A stretch of DNA of 14,752 nucleotides, taken from an uncultured Bacteroidota bacterium. Lineage in GTDB: Bacteria > Bacteroidota > Bacteroidia > Flavobacteriales > Flavobacteriaceae. Position 1 is the first letter of the stretch; every line of letters starts with the position of its first letter. Under the pieces are notes generated by a model, which worked only from the letters and a program-made list of their open reading frames with translations, made no database searches and had not been told where the DNA came from. Location of the stretch: assembly GCA_903920835.1 (NCBI GenBank), contig CAIXNQ010000217.1, positions 1 to 14,752 of the forward strand. The letters are read 5' to 3'. The position numbers were made by a program, and so were the translations under genes. Positions 14,388-14,752 of the stretch are shown piece by piece.

Positions 14388-14752
14388 TGTTTAAAATTAT
14401 TTTATTTAATTGGAATTTGAATAGGTTTTGTTAATGCAAATATCGGTTTTTATATTATTGTATAAGACTAAAGTAGTTTTTTTCTTGCTATTATATTAGT
14501 TTTAAGCATGATTTAATTATATACCAAAGCAAAAATTTTCATTTGGTTTATTAGATCAATTATCTTAAATGTTTTTATACACTATAACGAATTCAAATCA
14601 ATTAACCACTTTTGTAAATGTTTATTACTTTCCCATTTTTAGGAACGATATAAAAGACTTTTTTTATGCTTTCCGTTTTTTAGAAGGATATAAAAGACTT
14701 TTTTTATACCTAATCTTTTTTTTACATATATAATTAAGACTTTTTTTATACC
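14388..14752. other. AT-rich region upstream of the toxin-antitoxin pair
   Basis: 365 bp with no gene seen, extremely AT-rich, extending to the window end. It must include the antitoxin promoter. Its right third contains the direct repeats annotated separately. Nothing else was recognised. Confidence 0.5.
14647..14752. repeat. AT-rich direct repeats, about 40-bp period, running off the window
   Basis: A core of the form GATATAAAAGACTTTTTTTAT occurs at 14647-14667 and 14687-14707, with a shorter copy AAGACTTTTTTTATACC at 14736-14752. Spacing is 40 and then 42 bp. The first two copies also share flanking CCnnTTTTTAGnA, so the full unit is about 40 bp. Each core is an imperfect palindrome (GGATATAAAA against TTTTTATACC). 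The array likely continues beyond the window. Confidence 0.8.

Noticed and set aside
14647..14752. CRISPR array or integron attachment-site array.
   Set aside because: The 40-bp spacing gives nearly identical flanks rather than unique spacers, and there are no cas, integrase or cassette features.

Overview
The window looks like chromosomal DNA of a Bacteroidetes bacterium, most likely a Flavobacterium or close relative. The support is low G+C with very AT-rich intergenic DNA, promoters of the TTG-N19-TAnnTTTG type (clearest before the zinc peptidase, 3468-3497), TTTGTC-tailed -7 boxes before other genes, and A-rich rather than GGAGG-like start regions. No rRNA, tRNA, IS element or CRISPR array was recognised.

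Layout. 1-759 (+): two consecutive YeeE/YedE-type membrane proteins, the first cut by the window edge, probably the two halves of a sulfur-compound transporter. 756-1469 (-): lipoyl transferase lipB, convergent and overlapping at the stop codons. 1470-2310: a long AT-rich gap. 2311-3420 (+): alanine dehydrogenase. 3520-4191 (+): membrane zinc peptidase, ended by a strong terminator. 4279-4571: an 18/21-bp tandem repeat array lying between two convergent 3' ends. 4614-9187 (-): a small coiled-coil lipoprotein and a probable five-gene signalling operon. 9502-10905 (-): FAD-linked D-lactate/glycolate-type dehydrogenase. 11056-12144 (+): meaB GTPase. 12226-13683 (-): secreted GH30 glycosidase. 13709-14387 (-): UPF0175/DUF3368 toxin-antitoxin pair. 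14640-14752: AT-rich direct repeats running off the window edge.

The most distinctive part is 5125-9187. Transcribed right to left, it encodes a small cupin lacking a usual metal-ligand histidine, two tandem paralogous AraC-type regulators (about 62% identical by hand count) with an unusual N-terminal ferredoxin/HMA-like region, a soluble hybrid histidine kinase (PAS-HisKA-HATPase-REC-HPt) and a stand-alone receiver protein. The last four genes are tightly spaced or coupled. The lipoprotein downstream shares an 11-bp promoter-region motif with the cupin gene. This looks like a compact cytoplasmic stress or signal-response module, but its signal and targets cannot be read from the sequence.

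The remaining genes are metabolic and largely independent: lipoylation of 2-oxoacid dehydrogenases (LipB), alanine/pyruvate interconversion (Ald), 2-hydroxyacid oxidation, care of methylmalonyl-CoA mutase (MeaB; the mutase is not in the window) and beta-glycan or glycosylceramide-type hydrolysis (GH30).
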